From a virus: a stretch of 51,471 bases of DNA. The notes below the pieces were generated by a model, which did not search any database, was not told where the DNA came from, and saw only the letters and a program-made list of their open reading frames with translations. This document shows, one piece after another, positions 29,801-38,400 of this stretch. How positions within the stretch are numbered: position 1 is the first letter of the stretch; each line of letters starts with the position of its first letter. A program made the translations under genes and the position numbers. The stretch covers positions 1 to 51,471 of the IMG/VR virus record IMGVR_UViG_3300031857_000279. The stretch is one strand, 5' to 3'.

Positions 29801-30606
29801 GCTAATGCTTCAAATCTTTTACCTTTATAAGGAGTTACTGTTTCTCCCTCAGTATCAAGTTGTTCTTCTAAAGCAGCTAGTTCTGCATTATAATCTTCTT
29901 TTAATTTTAATAACTCTTTATCTCTAGCTTCTGCAAGATTATTTTTATATCTAGCTTTACCAGCTTTATTTATTTTTTTATTATAATCAGCTGTTATTTC
30001 TGCTACTTTTTTATTGTAATTATTAAGCAATTCAGCTTTCTTATCAGTAGTAGGTTCTACATCATCTGTTACATCTACTACTTCAGGAGCTCCTGTTTTA
30101 GGATCTACACCTACATCAATTACACCTGATGTTGTGGTACCTGGATCTAATTTTTTACCCTTGTTAGCTTTTTTACTTTTCTCATCAATTATAGACTGTG
30201 TGCTATTAACTGTTTCTTGTGCATCTTTAATTTCTCCTTTAAGATCTTTTACTAATCCTAATCTATTTTCAATAAATTCAATACCACTATCAGGATTCAT
30301 AGCTGAACTTGCAAGCAATGCAGTTACTGTAGGATCAAATCCTTTAGCCATCATAGCACCAATATTCTGCATATCCTTACCAGCAATATTATATATTGCA
30401 GTAGGAACCATACGAGCAAAGCGAATAGCTAATTCATGATCACCTTTTTTAGCAAGTACATCATTATACATGTTTCTCATGATATCGTCAATTTTAATTG
30501 ACGAATCAGGATTAGACATGAGTGTACTGATTTCTGATGCTAGGTATTTGTATAGCTTAATGTATACTGAATAGTTTTTGTCATCTTTACTTAAAGAACA
30601 AATCAT
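17809..30606 (-). CDS. Giant crAss-like virion RNA polymerase polyprotein (DFDID motif) with zincin domain
   Basis: The protein has 4265 residues, far above ordinary phage polymerases. The catalytic region contains GVRIPTQ (Arg near 2642), a FLPKEAGNIIILPAE segment and GGDFDIDKL with Asp2681, Asp2683 and Asp2685. Those match the metal-binding motif of the single-chain, double-psi beta-barrel polymerase of crAss-like phages (phi14:2 gp66 type), a distant relative of cellular beta/beta' polymerases. Other blocks include LYGDPASYDHAKEDFHKR (near 2029) and FQSGSKMG (near 2292). An N-terminal coiled coil (about 190-260) and a zincin domain with LYHEAFH (His967-His971) and Glu1021 precede it. The virion enzyme is injected and transcribes early genes. 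This is 22 bases downstream of the 1593-residue gene and overlaps the next by ATGA. The polymerase reading is strong; domain borders are not. Confidence 0.88.
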   Translation of the reverse strand: MICSLSKDDKNYSVYIKLYKYLASEISTLMSNPDSSIKIDDIMRNMYNDVLAKKGDHELAIRFARMVPTAIYNIAGKDMQNIGAMMAKGFDPTVTALLASSAMNPDSGIEFIENRLGLVKDLKGEIKDAQETVNSTQSIIDEKSKKANKGKKLDPGTTTSGVIDVGVDPKTGAPEVVDVTDDVEPTTDKKAELLNNYNKKVAEITADYNKKINKAGKARYKNNLAEARDKELLKLKEDYNAELAALEEQLDTEGETVTPYKGKRFEALADTALKDTAQEAISDDPKDPNYNIKDTDPKRTIHFAVKRNILRLLNGGKAGSEINYPGVGKIYLRAQSKGTIPDERLLTDKNPKSSRNTSDVVAVVVDAAGNPVRFDDAGNVSPNGNIAFFNINVPFDITAEYERKRVKAIVAISGVSEEEAIERLLDEKKTVNNIINHVMLSPKTNTVMLDITGGSLGYLPSQKEKYTLSKLNLNNAPFTISKGEGNIYQITIPSISDTPITLFNPEVRSNPKLMELFADLLVNDVFFRSGSPMPLSSKKTLLENFLYFSPLFKASLDVKGGSLLIYNEATDLSTDQAKAAAKEKILKIFNSVFASETLSSEQVNERQEKGAKIYKDKNDPAIKQGDILETDGIYQLLNYPGLYIAKKVWDLKENETGTVPFIELNKDDTGKFVLSTIADGYISDYVFENFLIDKYLNGNNELVTLNPYLTFTPLNYRSIAVKKEPVKDAVDKVLDQSNPKAAEEWKGMSYAQKAAFKITEFAGRIKTPTQSLAKTAADIFINNLKKGNYNARTKEEVQEILDELIKIAALKKTHITSIQKLMDSITFSGEQIDVLPETTDEEYIPVPEEVIEVSTAEVTLTDDEIAETDSLISGIEATGGEIKPTEEEEEDDDIHYKRQIQIDNSEKITAQQLKEAKEWYESSPISKVFTFEEAYNLVNERNPDSIAQWTRNGIILFKGSNLTDLYHEAFHGFTQAFMTPAQRKELYDNVKQKSGTFITYKGQTKNFADATNKEAEEYLAEGFRKWMLAGAKKGSLDKSSPKIASFFEWLYNKLKALFGKYQISDMTANDRANEFIEDIYNKLSDPKGDLSTYRFSVDNMNQGFDVLYKGPQAVNEDLPINKKMPYLNNMQADLLMSSIDSWMAQVLSVEATQLSESKALEFFNESIQAYVSGEKTTSQIEARRLMLAKELNYGKLARKLRSKAGRHNLYKQVYNILGRSYNEVYNKREELKNKTDRTPAEQNQLAALEEQAKILYWSYTNFGDINNLDANVQSEDGTFKGVIAYHIANSPAFGGAAIEGLDAIDQEESNSRSPYADRSGNEQSLVDLAKERAEVKFLFRSVFRINPETGIPYMNSLGAPEIMDFRDLWSKVALILENTLDPAEMYAKLAKFAASEEKTEMTYAVAQLMNKLGPKGLDRSKHKHLQDIDAENLWTSFWSIFSNRRIALKAMTATIVEDKGVMTFESRIGSGINANARVGKKWNSDFPKSTNKYKIVIDGVPQLDLKQIVKDFASLKNKVQKSRKIDPQEALDFLSALGINLTGNKEVIDALQNGNPDFEVPSDFNILKTFFSNRFLDLRDLDPTLGSLKNSEFPSYLEILANDPNIIIQRPSDLFPDRKNLSVKIGTEVYIMPMLKGEMSNWSTLQLVEGQFGSGVPTFMATTADGNTQFEHSLNSTMSVMVTDINNVEFYDDFLKLPHLRHLHYEFNPAAKNYAWLKNMYYLDKDNENYGKRKIVNGVKVALVLHNISGVKVDGRDGVASAKADQFTKFILDVHLMTQVGLPELMRHSDKSTSYSVTLNIKEPLGDEFTDWSRGALYMPTIAFLNDKASYHSVLYNNFIIPNLNIELSRIVGLKKKEKEIVDTLKRIREQKKKGGKVEPTPVFDISYLKQGQKFLSFQGILNSKTKQELLDAFEKYTEEQLAAGVEPIKITLQDFLKTDPALDLKITQETNVYFHNTLFNQTKITYEDSGSVLADNLIKNLYDQAVKKDKGRYKNELGNRDLWEDAILRSYTINSWIHNIESMNILYGDPASYDHAKEDFHKRNAGLASTGSGYRVDEDMLYTINNTLGGRQFENQYRLAAGLKPGRAYDGTLATAVIKDKITKSIYWDEIGYNLYVQDKEKAMRANNRLSDTFKRSEKEIDEEIKIKLFGKSHKNLKIKDINSLKDVTPDKKSVMFNYFKMTEADAQGWITMDAYRALAFSQGEWTPVHQKLYDDMLAGKEIDQGKVSLFFPPIKAQYWGPLMTDAFRIDAFHKFQLTPMVPTLLESTPKLKALSEKMMKEGIDYSVFQSGSKMGNMQSAKLNENDELVGEADNIYDNDTRNINEDVPFTVNTIFVKYLKNQLKIAPKFKGKNTFPTQIRKIIETGLMENGIPTDYKPNDEFESRLESWNKLKQSDKIKESENFRKLIAYETAVHRLSFIKRQQLFSKAKLKYDPKTGQIDGNLENLVEFIKTQLSKEDLADHELDFIKLDGDKIAADLSYSLSSELIESVLNALVTKSLVKQKVTGEPLIQVSGAMLEEEPQFTNPTEEQLKEYGGTNGLTFFRLRQGGQNIEAMKIKIAMQGDYEKLLYLDEVAVYKDEFIPDLSKVKIKAKEGSIPGKIVKVLDYNASLKKLNELIRNEEWLNKGENRSLISAFGVRIPTQSENATVFAEVYQFLPKEAGNIIILPAEIVAQSGGDFDIDKLTLQFPNIKKQVTIDDQGIKTTKVGLYKEIDDKELRAKYEKYKKAQAEYALLGNEYKNSSDKKRALELMQLITKGDIIESTINDMITEGEALTYEEFALTDLEKSAQNDVMFAMIDILKSPSAYINLVRPNSIDILEPLADEAKTKFKGYTPKISTNDESIDKEIQVSRIYEPIYNLFKHYTNNSSKEGVGIGAIDITYNEIFNRVGMYMTPNNREFANGLEFNSPEVQEAIALAKRNRAIENIYSEKKLRRETYAANNKLQYVQVDKKLFKSEEDRKQYFLTPEEEVEYKKVKDDLKDYKTKYNIDPIQLLQTFQRQTLYVPHNKMKVKDSAGNNYKDLAISLSHTTDVFGQNQIADVLSQLENGWLDAAKEPWIYYLRGNAQLAPHLLFLVQAGVPIEYVVSFIGQPIIVEYMETLSKLQSQFGQLMKFEGVTGVTRNQAKLMAKKIMLQKLGYSLDKYKGKSDSEKLNKLLAEENFFIQPENETFNLDELKGQINYIFDKYQPYEKNGKVKMSDRNIDYSDEKINNMQKQLLIHFLQISEMQDSIRDVKMKTNFDTTPSKTLNNAQTKISQLKELKRTKTKEDGDISSQNKYWRVPSQIIEKIVPTIKTKDSKGTVRDTGNLDETAIQSPIGSFYVQPIQNYMWSPLFPLKSNPVINNFIDSLGFIEKDKARNNTWMSDDEEVTTGFKNALIPIIFQNEFLTFDVRKLMSIDLETEPVTYRDAEVKLESVIALPSGGAVAKMENGEMTIYFDYNTLYNQFVNKEYAKENYGGELKFETLPEDQFRTFGEYVKYVFEREYIRATFAELGGKKVIDDLFVTDPKANSLYKESLSRAKAVEGVDKKDINKIRKRIAFERYITNKALIEIYNMRALFNGTDTAYAFEVTKYIDDPIYSKLVKEFSIFQNLTADAETAREGQNRINLAFVESVNDTQTINSYYEQVAHLSNSAYLTRLNATRSLGLTPSQIREIESTFKKLPIVAFLQSGMEPHGRFALNRIVDENTIRIMSQTWVESFIEKIQKESLLTTGRYKTLNETFNAFVAANKRYDSRGKNYIIDRTKDGEPALNLEDIRIINSSINPKEALFDPAYVQSNGLPSNGYVSLGDDLSISIQYPNNKTPYAYKTTVSNISYENGFINITFDATTGDKIKLLYDLKGELRIAYKADKNTPDNFTRTRSVTTDLQLSKYFIKELIGEDRVYTTAGDNVDGIYSYTSGGKSITELITVSINNIKDIGYMYDQRKNPVGTNRYLVNATIISRKNRENKIFVVDANGTILGDVFKGRYNVSDGQSSLSTMILPSDKKRASDPSLVFKTFAEMQQAKVDNKIPPGLIMEVLSYSKDANGLPISELYVLDSNTGDIVPLTDNLYNDFLSMEEDIEELLESKKRFIVFNDVLTGMDTIEQDSSPGTSSTGQKVLIKDRFIKYGQFNLKIGIPTRKRYSGGTLKEYFEDDYDYINNVRKPNAEAVEAIDKMIDSIKLMIDQGYTPIFNNSGYGQYMIGASDDTGKVYMGGFVTQEKVGKVVAYETFKYLSNRLLEVGFVNPNFVKEAEGVPAIVAATKQPATEEDIVELMKKCFLL

Positions 30607-30628
30607 CTTTTAAAATATTTTATATTTA

Positions 30629-33600
30629 TCAACAAATATCATCTAATGAATTAAGGAAATCTTGTTTCGCGTCATCTCTGTTCATTTTATTTCCTTCAGT
30701 AATTGCATTAGCAATATCCTCATCTGGCATACGTTCAATGCTTGTAACATCGTCATTAGAAACAGATTGCTCTTCATTACTAATTACTGGATTAACTAAA
30801 TCTTCCATATTCATTTCTTTACTATATTTAAATATAAATCTTTTTTTAGATCCAGCTTCTATTTCTGCTCTATTCATTGTAGTAGGTTTTGCAAAAGGAT
30901 CGTTTACTTTCTGCAAAGTTAATCGATTTGCGGTCTTTTTAGTTATAATATATAATCCTTGTTTATTAGAACTTGGATCATTTATTACAACTGTATCGTC
31001 AACTTCAAAATCAGAGAACTTAATTTCTTCAGATATATTGGTTAATTTTTCTTTAATAAGAGCATCTAATTCTGCTGCAGTAAATCCTGTTGCTCCCCAG
31101 AAATTCTCTTCACCATTTATCATTGCATCTAGATCTTTTTTGAAATCTATAAATTGACCGTAAGTTTTAATAGCTTTTAGAGCATCTATTACATTTTGAC
31201 GCAAACTAGTTCCATAATCAATTTGCTCAGCCATCTCTGCAAGTCTTGCCTGAGTGTCTCCTTTCTTTTCATTAAATGCAATAATATTAAGAGCTTCAAG
31301 AATATTAAATTCATTTATTTCATTTTCTGTATAATCTAGTGCACGCAAGGCTCTTTTATATTCTTCAGTAATAATTAACTCTGTGGTATTTTCAATAGAC
31401 ATAGGTATACCAGGTAGGATCTCCTGAGTACCAGGAGTTCTTGGTATGATGCGTACATTGTCTGATGGTTTAGCAAAGTACTTATTAAATAGTGTAATGA
31501 CTCTTGGATTAAAGTTATTTCTTATAAACTTATCAAACATTGGATGTGCTTCAATTTCTTCATCTTTAAGTTCTGCTATATTAGGAAGAACGTCTTGAGG
31601 TAAATTGTTAGGATCCATGTCAATAAATACTTGACTATACTCTCTGTATGATTTAACAAGTTCATTAATAAGACCTGGAGCTTGTTGTCTGATCTCATCA
31701 ATTGAAAGATCTTGAGGTCTAACTGTACTAGGACCTGTTGCAGTAGCTGTTGTTTTTGTTTGACGCGCCTCATTAACTCTAGCATCTATCTTAGAAGTAA
31801 TAGCACTAATTGCTGCATTAAGAGCTGTATTAGTATATGCATCACCAAATATATTTTTAATGAAATCTACTACAGAATTTAAGAAGTTTTGCCATGTGCT
31901 TTGTTGAGTTTCTGGATATTCTACTTCAGCTAATAATACTCTAAAATTTTCATTAGTCATCACTTCAGTAATGAAGATTTCATTACTTGCTAATCCAATA
32001 GGTAATGCACCTTGTCCTTGTTCTTCCCAATAAGCTAATACAGTTGATCTAATTTCATCTATATTATTATAAAAATCTTGATCAAATTGTTCACTTTCTT
32101 TATTTACTGCACCATTAATTCTTCTATTTACTTCTTCTCTTAATATAGCTACTTCAAGTGGATATGATTGAGCATTTTGCTTAAACTCTGATGATGAGTA
32201 TCTTGCATCAATTACTGTTTGTTCATCACTAGTAAATATACCTGGTCCTGCTAAATCATTTACAAATGTAATAGTATCAGAATCTTTAGCAAGTGTTTTT
32301 AAACGAGTTGCTAATTCCATTTCTTGTTCAGTAGCAAATTCACTATCTACAATTGCTTGTAATACTTCTTTTGCAGGTAAAACAGATTTATCAGACTTAG
32401 GATCAAATCCAAATTGCTCAGCTAGATCCTCATATGTACGTTGATCATCTAAGAATTTATCTCTAGGTGAAGTATCATAACTATCTAATGACTTATTATA
32501 AATCAAAGGAATATCAAACAAGTTTTTTACATAATACTTAAATATGTCAATTGCATCATTATACTGAGATGATGTAGTTAAAATCTGATCCTTACCAGTT
32601 TTGTCATAAAGTCTTTTAGGCATTCTACCTTCTTTCTCTAACGCATCTAGTTCACCAATATCAAAGAAAATTCCTTTATCCCATAATGCTTGAAGAAGAT
32701 CATTACGATGTGTTTTAGCATCAAAAGCCGCCATTGCTTTTTCAATTCTTTCTTTACGATCCTCATGCGATACTCTGATAACTTCTTCTAAACGAGCAGT
32801 ATGCTCAACAAAGTTTTTAGGATTCATCATCATATTAATTGCCTTAGTGAAATTTTTATTTTCACCTTCAAGCAAATAATAATCAATCATTTTATCAAAA
32901 GCAGTTTGTACATTCTTATCAAATACAGGTTTGCCTTGGGCACGACCTTTTACATAGTTAGTATACGCCTCAAGAGCTTCATTATATATTTCTCCTTCAA
33001 GAACATTCTCTTTTGTCCAGACTATTTTTCCTTCTCCTGTTCCAATCTCTTTATTTATTTCAGATAAATTAGGTTTAGTAGCTATTATTATTTTTTCCAT
33101 TGCTGTACGATAAGCAATAAGATCTTTAAGCTTTTTTTCTTTTTGATCTTTTAATTCTATTGCTTCTTTAGTAACGGGCTTCTCATCTCCAAATGATTGA
33201 AGTTCTGATTTAAGTAAACTAATTTCTTTTATAGTTTCATCTACAGAAAATAACACATTCATATCAGAAGCGTTCATATCTGCTACACCAACATCTTTTA
33301 CAGCTTCACCCATAATAGAAGCCATACGCTTTAATGAATTATTAAATGATCCTTTCATGAAGACAACATCTTTCTGAGCTTCAGTCCAAGATTTCCATCT
33401 ATAATGTTCGTCCATGTATTCAGGTGTTCCTTGTTTAAATCTAGATGGATCATTTGGATTTCTTAATTCACTTTTTACAAAGTCGTAAGTCTTTTTGAAC
33501 TCACCCATTTTAGATGTTACACCTTGTAAGTCTTCACGAACTTTTTGAGCTGATTCAGCTGTAGGAAATTGTTCCATAAGCTCTTCATCTGTCAACTGTA

Positions 33601-35410
33601 AAAGGCTATCAAATCTATCTTTGAATGTATCTTCAAGTCCTGTTTCAAACACAGTCCATAATCTACTTTCCATAGATTTATTCTTAAGTGTTTGAAAAGC
33701 TTTTTGATCACCTCTCTTTTCTGCTTCATCCATTTCACCAGCAATTTCATTTTGCTCAACCATGTCATTAACATTAGGGTTGGTATAATTAGCTGGATCT
33801 TTATAAAAGTCATTTAGTATTTTAACATTAGCTTCTGTAGCCTGTCTTGCAGCGTCTTTCTTTTCTTGATACTTAGGGTCAGTAAACTTAAGTACTTGTT
33901 CATATCCTTTAGATATAGAACCTGACACAGTACCTACAAGACCACCCATAAAGAAACCTGAAGCAAAGGTTTCTAAACCTTGACCTGAAAACTGCTTACC
34001 TACATTATTTAAAAGTGTTTGATAATATCCACCTCTAGTTGCATTACTATATAAAGAACCGTAGTAATCTTTATTTGTACCTGATATTACTTCTTGTACA
34101 GATTCTTGTAAACCTTCAGCTAAGTTAGCACTGAAATAATCTAATGCAAACTTACCATATGTTCGTGGTTGTATTAATCCTTTAGCTGCAGACTTAAATC
34201 CTTTCTCAACTACTTCAATACCTTGCTTAGTAAGCATAGTTTTATAGAATCTGTTTTCAGTAAGAGCACCTAGCCTACGCATAGGACTAAATGTTCTCAT
34301 CATAGATCCCATTACAATATTATTACTAAGATATATTGCTGGTAAGTTTTGCCAAAAAGTTGCTGATGCACCAGTTGATGAAGCTGTTCGCATTTCATCA
34401 ATCTCTTTTTCATTAGGTTCTCTTTTATAAGTATCAACAAACTTCTTATAGTTTTCTTCAAGAAGTTCATTTTCAACCATACCCGCTTCAAGAGCAGATT
34501 CACCATATGCTAAACGTACATTACGTACATCTCTATAAAATGAACCAAAACCCTTAGCAGTTTTTGCAAGTCCACCTAAGTTATCTAACTTATTAAAATT
34601 AGATAGAAAGCCGTATGTTTCAGGTACTAATTGTTTGCCAATCCATTTACCAGTACCTATAGCTCCTGTTTGCAATCCTTTAAAAACATTACGTGCAGTA
34701 TTTACATCAGATAAAGAATCAAGAGCATTAGCAACTTTGTTAGCTTTTTTTGCCCATTCTTCAGCTTTAAATAAACCTTTAAACAACCTACCCACGTTAG
34801 CTCCAGTACGAGCTATAGCAAGTTCTCCTAATGCACCACCTGTAGCGAGTGTACCTAATGCTAATCCTATTTCTTCAACAACAATTTCGCCCATGATACC
34901 AAAAGTATATCCAGAGTTTAAGAATAAGTTGTTAACAAAACCACCTACGCCACCTCTATTAGACATACCTAGCTTCATAGCTCTATCATAATCTTTAGCA
35001 AATTGTCTGTCAGATTGTGCACCAAAACTAAAAGCATCTGCAAATCCTAGTTTAGTTAATGCCCACCATTGACCAGTAGTACGACTTAAATCATCGCTGA
35101 ATGTAGAATTCTTATTGTAACGAGCTTCATTATCTATATATGGGTTAAATCCTAACTCTTTAAACTTAGGATGCAATGCATATCTTTCAAACTGATGATT
35201 ATCTAAATCAGCACCAAACATTTCAGGTTTGTGCTTCATAAATGGATCTGTAGAATTTTCTGCAACAATAGGTAATTGTTGATTTAAATATGTACGTATT
35301 GAGTCACTTGTCTGTACTTTAGCAGGATTGTTTTTTACAGCAGGACTATTTGATTGTACACCTTGAAAATACTCATTAAGATCAATTCTGTCGTTATTGT
35401 TTGCTGCCAT
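30629..35410 (-). CDS. Large internal virion protein (1593 aa), probably ejected
   Basis: This 1593-residue protein is mostly helical, with two hydrophobic Gly/Ala-rich segments: about residues 160-203 (containing IVVEEIGLALGTLATGGALG) and about 477-503 (SGFFMGGLVGTVSGS). They could insert into a host membrane during DNA and protein ejection. Near the C-terminus (about 1463-1533) there is a small beta-rich part with FEVDDTVVIND and YIITKK, SH3/KOW-like by appearance. The ATG at 35410 overlaps the upstream stop by 17 bases. In crAss-like phages a protein of this size lies just before the RNA polymerase gene and is a cargo or internal virion protein. No catalytic motif seen. Confidence 0.65.
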   Translation of the reverse strand: MAANNNDRIDLNEYFQGVQSNSPAVKNNPAKVQTSDSIRTYLNQQLPIVAENSTDPFMKHKPEMFGADLDNHQFERYALHPKFKELGFNPYIDNEARYNKNSTFSDDLSRTTGQWWALTKLGFADAFSFGAQSDRQFAKDYDRAMKLGMSNRGGVGGFVNNLFLNSGYTFGIMGEIVVEEIGLALGTLATGGALGELAIARTGANVGRLFKGLFKAEEWAKKANKVANALDSLSDVNTARNVFKGLQTGAIGTGKWIGKQLVPETYGFLSNFNKLDNLGGLAKTAKGFGSFYRDVRNVRLAYGESALEAGMVENELLEENYKKFVDTYKREPNEKEIDEMRTASSTGASATFWQNLPAIYLSNNIVMGSMMRTFSPMRRLGALTENRFYKTMLTKQGIEVVEKGFKSAAKGLIQPRTYGKFALDYFSANLAEGLQESVQEVISGTNKDYYGSLYSNATRGGYYQTLLNNVGKQFSGQGLETFASGFFMGGLVGTVSGSISKGYEQVLKFTDPKYQEKKDAARQATEANVKILNDFYKDPANYTNPNVNDMVEQNEIAGEMDEAEKRGDQKAFQTLKNKSMESRLWTVFETGLEDTFKDRFDSLLQLTDEELMEQFPTAESAQKVREDLQGVTSKMGEFKKTYDFVKSELRNPNDPSRFKQGTPEYMDEHYRWKSWTEAQKDVVFMKGSFNNSLKRMASIMGEAVKDVGVADMNASDMNVLFSVDETIKEISLLKSELQSFGDEKPVTKEAIELKDQKEKKLKDLIAYRTAMEKIIIATKPNLSEINKEIGTGEGKIVWTKENVLEGEIYNEALEAYTNYVKGRAQGKPVFDKNVQTAFDKMIDYYLLEGENKNFTKAINMMMNPKNFVEHTARLEEVIRVSHEDRKERIEKAMAAFDAKTHRNDLLQALWDKGIFFDIGELDALEKEGRMPKRLYDKTGKDQILTTSSQYNDAIDIFKYYVKNLFDIPLIYNKSLDSYDTSPRDKFLDDQRTYEDLAEQFGFDPKSDKSVLPAKEVLQAIVDSEFATEQEMELATRLKTLAKDSDTITFVNDLAGPGIFTSDEQTVIDARYSSSEFKQNAQSYPLEVAILREEVNRRINGAVNKESEQFDQDFYNNIDEIRSTVLAYWEEQGQGALPIGLASNEIFITEVMTNENFRVLLAEVEYPETQQSTWQNFLNSVVDFIKNIFGDAYTNTALNAAISAITSKIDARVNEARQTKTTATATGPSTVRPQDLSIDEIRQQAPGLINELVKSYREYSQVFIDMDPNNLPQDVLPNIAELKDEEIEAHPMFDKFIRNNFNPRVITLFNKYFAKPSDNVRIIPRTPGTQEILPGIPMSIENTTELIITEEYKRALRALDYTENEINEFNILEALNIIAFNEKKGDTQARLAEMAEQIDYGTSLRQNVIDALKAIKTYGQFIDFKKDLDAMINGEENFWGATGFTAAELDALIKEKLTNISEEIKFSDFEVDDTVVINDPSSNKQGLYIITKKTANRLTLQKVNDPFAKPTTMNRAEIEAGSKKRFIFKYSKEMNMEDLVNPVISNEEQSVSNDDVTSIERMPDEDIANAITEGNKMNRDDAKQDFLNSLDDIC

Positions 35411-38400
35411 AACTAGGATATGCTATATTAGGTCTTAGACCTAATCGATTATTAATATTACCTAATATATCTACGAAATTATTATTAATCCGTGTAGGAT
35501 TTTGTGATCCACCAAAATAGTCTTGATTTATATAATCATACATAAACCCACCATTTTCATCACGTCCTACAGCAATATTTCCTGATACATTATAGCCACT
35601 AGGTAGTGCAGTTAACTTAAGATTATGTAAACCTTCATCATACTGACCATATGCAATAGGAACAGTTCCTTCATAATCTAATCTTCTTTCTAATGCAGAC
35701 TTCTTAGTCATATTATGAAGAGTGTTATTAGCGGCATTATCTTTTAAATAGATACTAACCTTACCCCCATTTCTTGCAATTTCCTCATATAAAGAAACGG
35801 CATCTTCATTTTCTGTTGAGAAATTTCCAGCAAGTTGTTTAAGCATAGCAACATCTTTTAAAGTAATAGTGTATTGCTGCCATCCTTCATTACCACCACC
35901 TACAGGATTATAATCTCCAACCCAAGTAGGTCTTGATTCTTTTTTACCCATTAATGCTTCACTCATTAATGTTCTAAAATATTCATATGCTTTTTGATTA
36001 TGTTCATCTGGTAGTTTACCATTACCAAAAGCAAATCTTACTTCAGAACCAAAAGTAGAACCCATTGCATTTTGTAAGAAATCTCTTTCAAGTAAAGCAG
36101 ACTGTGAGTTATGATACTTGTAATCAACAAACATACTTAGTCCAGTAGCTACAGTAGAACCACCTCCTTTAAGACCTACATAACTTTGTTTTCCTTTATA
36201 TATAGGCGCTGTATTATAAGCTTCCCTATATAACCTAACCATTTCTGAATTATCTAATGCAGCTTTAGAATCAGAATGATATAAGTCTTGAATAGTTTTT
36301 TCTTTTCTAGCTTTATTAGCTCTCCACTGTTCATTATAGTATTTATCAGTAAAAGGCATTGAAACATCTTCATCTGTCATAGCAGCAATCCAATAACCAG
36401 GACTAAGTAAGTTAAATACACCTTCTACATTTGCATTTGTTTTACTATCTCTTTTTTCTACATAGTCTTCTCTAGTCATATTAGAATATGACAATAAAGC
36501 ATCTTCGTAAGTATCCCAAAATTTAGACTTAGCAGCAGGTTTCCATTTTTTCTCTGCCCATGCATATTGTGATCGCACTTCTCCATTTTGAGTAAAGAAC
36601 TTTTCAACAGAAATATCTTTATATTTACCATTACCAAGAGGAACTCTAACTTTATTGTCTTCAAAATTCATCCATTCAACATCATCCTTCTTATATGATA
36701 ATTTATCTTTAGCATATGTAAAGGCATATGAATTTTTAGTTTTCCATCCTCCAGTCTCTTTGTTAACAAGCATATCCCATTTACCTCTAAACTCTTCAGG
36801 ACCTGTAGCATCTAATTGTTTTACTACAGTAGCATGATTGTTCTTCTTAACATCATTCCATGCTTTAGCTTCTAGGTAAGCGTTTTCATATTCATACAAT
36901 GCTCCTTCTCCTGTTTCTGGATTACCAAGTTGAGCTAATGCGCTTTTAAGATACTGACGATTCGCTTTATTATAAGTATTAGCTTCTAAGAAGTTTCCTC
37001 CTTTTGCACCAATCGATGTCTCAATAATATTATGAATAGACATATAAGGCATCTTACCAATTATTGTATTTAAGTCAGCTTGTTTAGCCCATCCTATTTG
37101 TTCTGCTTTACTTTTCTTATTCCATTCAGTCATCCATTTGTCTGCTTGCTTTTTTTGTGCAGCAGTACCATTATAATCTGCATTTCCTTTATACTGCTTT
37201 AATGCTCTCTCCATAATTAGTCTAGCATCTTCTGCGGCTTGTGTTTGATTTAAACCACCTTTAGCATTTGCAAAACCTTGTGCTTGCTGAAATATTTTAT
37301 CTAATACTTGTCCATTAGTTGTTTTAGCTTGATCGCTAGATTCCCTAGAAAATCTCTGCATCTGTTTATATGCAGCTTGTGGATCTACATTAGGATCAGC
37401 TTCTACAATAGATTGATACAACTCATTAAGTTCAGGTGGACCCATTGCTTCTTCATCTGCTGCCTCTTGTTCTTTCTTAGCTTTAACAGAAGCCAACTCC
37501 ATATTCATTTGATGCTGTCTTTCCATCTTCCACACTTCGTTGACTTTAATGTCAACCTCATAATCTGTATAAGCAAGAATACTTGCAGCTTTATTAAGAT
37601 CTTGATTAAGCATTAAGGCAGCCATATTCTGATCAATAATATCACCACTAGCTGATAAATCAGCTTTTGCAGTTCCTGCAGTAGAAGTTAATATTGTAGA
37701 AGTTTCTTCATCAAATTTATCAAACTTGTCTGCTGTACCAAATAGTGTATCCATTTGTGCTTGAATCTCAGCAGACTTATCAATGAATCCTTCTTCTTGA
37801 CCACGCTTAATATCTTCAGCCTTAGCTCTAGCAGTTACGCTTTCTTGCTTAGCTTCTCGATTCATTTGACTAAATGTCTCATTAATACTCTTTTGAGCTT
37901 CAGATATGTATGCAGCTTCAGCAGCTTCTGCAGAACCATACTGTTGTGCATTAGCTGCACCAAAGTTTTTTCTATCTAGATATGACTTTGTTCTATAATA
38001 GTCTTTAATCTGAGGATCTTGTCCTAGAACAGCAGATAGGTGTGCATATAAAGGACCTACAATTGGCTCACCATTTTTAGTTTGAATAATCCAGGCGCCA
38101 TCCATAGTAGGCATGGGTTTATAGTTCCAACCCATTTCTTTAAAGATCTTAGCAGCTTTCTCTTGAACATTTACATAAGGAGTATACTTAACATCACCAT
38201 ATCCCATTGCTTGTTCATCAGAAGCATTACGAAACTCTTGACGCTTATACTCAAGTGCTTGAACACCACCATCCCAATATTGTCCTCCACATTTTGCTGG
38301 ATCTACACAATTTCTAAAACTTTCAGCAGCTTCCATTTCTGATTGAAAGTTTTTAGTCCACATCATATCTTTAACAATATTCTTATTATCATAGATAGAT

